Source: Bacteroidota bacterium (GTDB lineage Bacteria > Bacteroidota > Bacteroidia > Chitinophagales > Chitinophagaceae). Taken from it: a stretch of DNA of 64,000 nucleotides. Position numbers and translations under genes: made by a program. The stretch covers positions 1 through 64,000 of the forward strand of contig JAFDYF010000033.1 of assembly GCA_018267575.1 (NCBI GenBank), written 5' to 3'. Shown here one piece after another: positions 62,778 through 64,000 of this stretch; the first letter of the stretch is position 1; each line of letters starts with the position of its first letter. The notes under the pieces were generated by a model. That model was not told the DNA's origin. It made no database searches and worked only from the letters and a program-made list of their open reading frames with translations.

Positions 62778-63248
62778 TTACATCCCGGGAATCAAAGGTC
62801 TTCCAATGATATGCCTGAATGGCCAAGGGATAGAAGCCAGTACTAAAATCAAAGCAATTAAAAAATACCAGAAAGCTTTTTTGAATTTTGTTTCATCGGC
62901 AACCGCTTTTTTGGCCATGCCATAACCCATAGTGATCAGCGCAATGGCAATAATCATTCCTACAGGGTGCTCCACCCAATAGAAACGATAAAAAGAATCT
63001 TTCATCAGTTTGGTGCCTTCGGGTAAGCTGCTAGTAAAAATCCCAAACCTTCCAAAGCAAACCTGATAAAGACCTATCAGCAAGGTGATATGAGCAGCAA
63101 TCAATGTAAAAAGCCAAGTTTTGCGGTCACCAGGACCAAAGGGCTTTTTAGTTTTCCAACCCGCATAGCTTTTACTGATCGAAAGAATCAATAAGACTAA
63201 AATGACCCAACGCATCAAGCTATGAACCACTAATAAGACACTATCCAT
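62778..63248 (-). CDS. Four-helix membrane protein, cytochrome b-like
   Basis: A 156-residue protein with four hydrophobic segments. Histidines near helix ends (His9 in VVHSLMRW, one in TLIAAHITLLIG, EHPVG, FRHIIG) suggest heme binding, and related Bacteroidota proteins are often labelled cytochrome b. The spacing for a bis-histidine heme cannot be verified by eye. Stand-alone on the minus strand. Confidence 0.65.
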   Translation of the reverse strand: MDSVLLVVHSLMRWVILVLLILSISKSYAGWKTKKPFGPGDRKTWLFTLIAAHITLLIGLYQVCFGRFGIFTSSLPEGTKLMKDSFYRFYWVEHPVGMIIAIALITMGYGMAKKAVADETKFKKAFWYFLIALILVLASIPWPFRHIIGRPLIPGM

Positions 63249-63547
63249 GATAATATATTTTGATTATTAATAGATTTGCAAGGTAATGCACAAATCACAT
63301 ACGGCAAACACAAACTCTCCAATCTGATATTACTGAAAAAAGTAGACCATACAAACAAATAATCGCATTCGCCTTAAGGTTTATCAGTTTCATTTTTTAC
63401 AAACCATAGGAGTCGAAGATGGTTCTACCCAGTCTTGTCATAGGTTAAAAGATTCGTTAAAACATTCATCGGGTCAATTAATTTGCCCATAAGTTTCGTT
63501 TAGCAATATTATGAGACCGAAAATCACTAAATCGGTAGTTTTGCGAT

Positions 63548-64000
63548 ATGAAGAAGTTTTTAAAAATAAACGGCATCCTTTTGACAGCCTGTTTTTTTAC
63601 GATATTCGGTTGCCAGGAAAGCACTCCAAAAAAGCCAGATAACGAAGCCGTACTTAACCGGCCTCCGTTTGCAGCCTTAACGGATAGCATTAAACGCTTT
63701 CCCGACGATGCCGACCTGTATTTCCGAAGAGCTGAAAGACTGTCACAAAACAACCTCACGGATATCGCCACTGCAGATTATAAAAAAGCATGGGACTTGA
63801 AGCAGGAAGTACTCACAGGCATGCACTACGCATCCAACTTGGGAATCAACAGCCAGTTGGATGAGGAAATCCAACTGCTGTTAGATTGCATCAAGAAATT
63901 TCCTGAAGAAAACGGATTTAAACGATTGCTTGGCGAAACCTATATCGATGCGGGCAGAACAAAAGAAGCATTGGGAATCTATGACGAAGCCATCAAAACA
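63548..64000 (+). CDS. TPR lipoprotein, cut by the window end
   Basis: 151 codons are visible and the frame is open at the edge. It begins MKKFLKINGILLTACFFTIF followed by GC, a lipobox with Cys22. After a linker, TPR-like helices run from about residue 50 (DADLYFRRAERLSQNNLTDI) to the edge. ATG is preceded by TAGTTTTG (63536-63543), a good -7 element only four bases upstream, so the mRNA may be leaderless. Role unknown. Confidence 0.82.
   Translation, partial: MKKFLKINGILLTACFFTIFGCQESTPKKPDNEAVLNRPPFAALTDSIKRFPDDADLYFRRAERLSQNNLTDIATADYKKAWDLKQEVLTGMHYASNLGINSQLDEEIQLLLDCIKKFPEENGFKRLLGETYIDAGRTKEALGIYDEAIKT

Overview
The window reads as a chromosome segment of a Bacteroidota bacterium, most likely of the Chitinophagaceae. 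The grounds are the gene content: a clade II, Sec-type nosZ cluster; rpmB-rpmG followed by a DUF4295 gene; a GSCFA protein; an N-terminal-only glycogen synthase beside panC; and a Bacteroidota-style HMG-CoA lyase. Shine-Dalgarno signals are rare and promoters of the TAnnTTTG type occur. The lineage is an inference from gene content. I recognise no tRNA, rRNA, CRISPR array, transposase or integrase.

Layout. 1-7180: the distal half of the complex I operon (nuoI-J-K-L-M-N plus a proline-rich small protein), ending in a strong two-way terminator. 7193-11459: pyruvate:ferredoxin oxidoreductase and a rhodanese, both on the minus strand. 11885-14206: a secreted S9 peptidase. 14262-21224: a minus-strand nitrous oxide reduction operon in the order lipoprotein cytochrome c, nosZ, fasciclin lipoprotein, NosL fusion, nosD, nosF, nosY. 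A Crp/Fnr-type regulator and a His-rich membrane protein diverge from it, with an Fnr-like dyad between. 23410-27448: secreted and outer-membrane proteins, ftsY, DUF4295, rpmG, rpmB. 27817-30902: polyphosphate kinase and exopolyphosphatase. 30919-50999: mostly housekeeping genes (BamA-like protein, GSCFA, HMG-CoA lyase, RlmB, Nudix, metK, panC, ABC permease, sppA, folK, deoxynucleoside kinase, MFS, MBL hydrolase, recF, pdhA, TPR, ribH, Fe-S oxidoreductase). 51201-56077: an accessory, repeat-rich island with a small MARQ-type protein, a RHH/MazF toxin-antitoxin pair and a MacB-type permease. 56078-64000: EVE protein, topA, TPR proteins, a SirB1-like protein and a cytochrome b-like membrane protein.

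The least expected signal is in the spacers. Many carry degenerate short repeats with a fixed period that differs from place to place. The clearest is an 11-bp periodic array at 51761-51903: thirteen units with a conserved RTATGG half and a variable half, upstream of the MARQ-type gene. Others have 8-bp periods (both spacers of the rpmB-rpmG-DUF4295 operon), 7-bp periods (43416-43491, 49655-49675, 51968-52030, 59367-59401) and 8-9-bp periods (59421-59620). Imperfect palindromes of about 45 bp bracket the toxin-antitoxin pair and the permease gene. nuoK and nuoL begin with a related 23-residue leader that carries a stem-loop sequence, ahead of where these families normally start.
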